Assembly: GCA_015519985.1 (NCBI GenBank)
Contig: WIAN01000008.1
Location: 1 to 5,155, forward strand
Reading direction: 5' to 3'
DNA: 5,155 nt
Source of the DNA: Candidatus Woesearchaeota archaeon
GTDB taxonomy: Archaea; Nanobdellota; Nanobdellia; Woesearchaeales; WAPJ01
Shown: piece by piece, positions 4,568 through 5,155 of the stretch
Numbering within the stretch: the first letter of the stretch is position 1
Layout: each line of letters opens with the position of its first letter
Position numbers and translations under genes: made by a program
Notes under the pieces: model-generated
Seen by the model: the letters and a program-made list of their open reading frames with translations, nothing else
What the model was told of the DNA's origin: nothing
The model's database searches: none

Positions 4568-5110
4568 ATGGAAAAAGATCATTTAGAGTATCTTGCACAA
4601 CCATATTTTTATTCTTTTGATGTTTTAAATAGAAAGAATCAAAAAGTATCTACAGGCAATTTTTTAAATTTGTTATTAGAACGAGAGTCAATAGCTGTAA
4701 TAGCATATTCTTTTGATAAAATGCATAATTATTTGGGCTTTTTCGGACTACAAAAAATGAATGTAAGAAACAAACTCTCAACAGAAATCTTCTTTGAAAA
4801 AATACGCAAACTTGGAAGAAAAGTTCGTGAAAACAAAATTAAAACTTTAATATCATACTTATTTTTCGATGGAGGTGGAGATGATTTTTATAAACGTCAA
4901 TTGCTTACTTTACAAAATGTTTTTAACGATATTGTTTTAAAACCAATCCCTAAAAGAGAAATTATGCTAATAGACTATAGTTCTTTACCTTATGAAGAGT
5001 TTCTTTTAAGTTATGATCCTATAACTAGAGATATATTTTTATTTGGGATAGAAGAAGGAAATTTAGAAGCGATATTAAATATAGAAGGAAAAAAATTCAT
5101 AAAAGCATAA
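4568..5110 (+). CDS. Unrecognised 180-residue protein, faintly CheD-like without the catalytic residues
   Basis: I cannot assign this protein. It appears soluble, with no signal peptide or membrane helix. Its order of elements recalls CheD glutamine deamidases. ESIAVIAYS (40-48) sits where CheD has its SCVAV strand. NYLGFFGLQ (54-62) sits where CheD has its histidine strand. ISYLFFDGGGDDF (95-107) resembles the FGG turn. A helix (YKRQLLTLQNVF, 108-119) follows, then a strand ending SYDPITRDIFLFG (148-160), like CheD's final D-x-x-T-G-x-V-x-V. If aligned this way, the catalytic Cys is Ser41 and the catalytic His is Phe58, so it would be inactive as a deamidase. This is only an eye-level resemblance. 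Four of its nine arginines use CGN codons, while 29 arginines counted in the other genes use AGA or AGG only. Transfer or relaxed selection could explain that. It starts 99 bases after the 4055 gene and ends before a probable convergent gene. Confidence 0.75.
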   Translation: MEKDHLEYLAQPYFYSFDVLNRKNQKVSTGNFLNLLLERESIAVIAYSFDKMHNYLGFFGLQKMNVRNKLSTEIFFEKIRKLGRKVRENKIKTLISYLFFDGGGDDFYKRQLLTLQNVFNDIVLKPIPKREIMLIDYSSLPYEEFLLSYDPITRDIFLFGIEEGNLEAILNIEGKKFIKA

Positions 5111-5112
5111 AA

Positions 5113-5131
5113 TTCAAATTTTATATTTGAA
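5113..5131. repeat. Small inverted repeat after the 4568 gene
   Basis: TTCAAAT (5113-5119) and ATTTGAA (5125-5131) form a 7-bp stem with a 5-base loop, three bases after the stop codon. It may mark the meeting point of two convergent transcripts; it is weak as a terminator. Confidence 0.4.
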
Positions 5132-5155
5132 CTCGTAATCTAATCTTTCATAAGG
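5114..5155 (-). CDS. Possible C-terminal tail of a convergent gene
   Basis: On the minus strand one frame is open from the right edge to a TGA at 5116-5114, reading PYERLDYEFKYKI. The charged and aromatic mix is protein-like, and the position would leave a three-base gap to the 4568 gene. Thirteen residues are too few for identification, and the stop would be the only TGA in the window. Confidence 0.25.
   Translation of the reverse strand, partial: PYERLDYEFKYKI

Overview
The window looks like a stretch of chromosome from a very AT-rich archaeon, most likely a small-genome DPANN lineage of the Woesearchaeota/Pacearchaeota type. The archaeal assignment is firm. It rests on a diphthamide synthase (DphB/Dph5), a gene trio matching the archaeal OapA-OapB-OapC family, promoters of BRE/TATA type, and Shine-Dalgarno sites of the AGGGG and GGTG kinds. 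The DPANN placement is an inference from the base composition, gene size and protein flavour. No rRNA, tRNA, CRISPR array, insertion sequence or phage gene was seen.

Layout. (1) 1-578, minus strand: N-terminal half of the cell-division GTPase FtsZ, running off the left edge. (2) 579-970: a 392-base intergenic region between divergent ftsZ and dphB. It holds the most unusual structure in the window: five same-direction copies of AGCCGA spaced 19-21 bp apart (756-840). A perfect 14-bp inverted repeat (701-714 / 873-886) carrying promoter-like TTTAAATA boxes encloses them. (3) 971-1828, plus: dphB. (4) 1840-2133, minus: a small winged-helix regulator, convergent with dphB and with its own promoter directly behind oapC. 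(5) 2238-3767, minus: an operon-like trio, oapA (Era-like GTPase), oapB (DUF2073 type) and oapC (zinc ribbon, TTG start). (6) 3768-4054: a divergent intergenic region with a 24-bp near-palindrome and a very A-rich strand. (7) 4055-4468, plus: an unrecognised protein that reads as a winged helix. (8) 4568-5110, plus: an unrecognised 180-residue protein with a faint CheD-like layout lacking the catalytic Cys and His. It is the only gene here using CGN arginine codons. (9) 5114-5155: possibly the tail of a convergent gene.

How the parts fit. FtsZ (division), DphB (modification of elongation factor 2) and the Oap set (named from genes beside a Haloferax replication origin) are all housekeeping functions, so this is core chromosome, not an accessory island. 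The Oap trio next to a divergent AT-rich gap makes a nearby origin worth testing, but no orc1/cdc6 gene is in the window. The AGCCGA array is the best candidate for something undescribed: a multi-site operator, a repeat-bearing small RNA, or a chromosome-maintenance site. The sequence alone does not decide between these.
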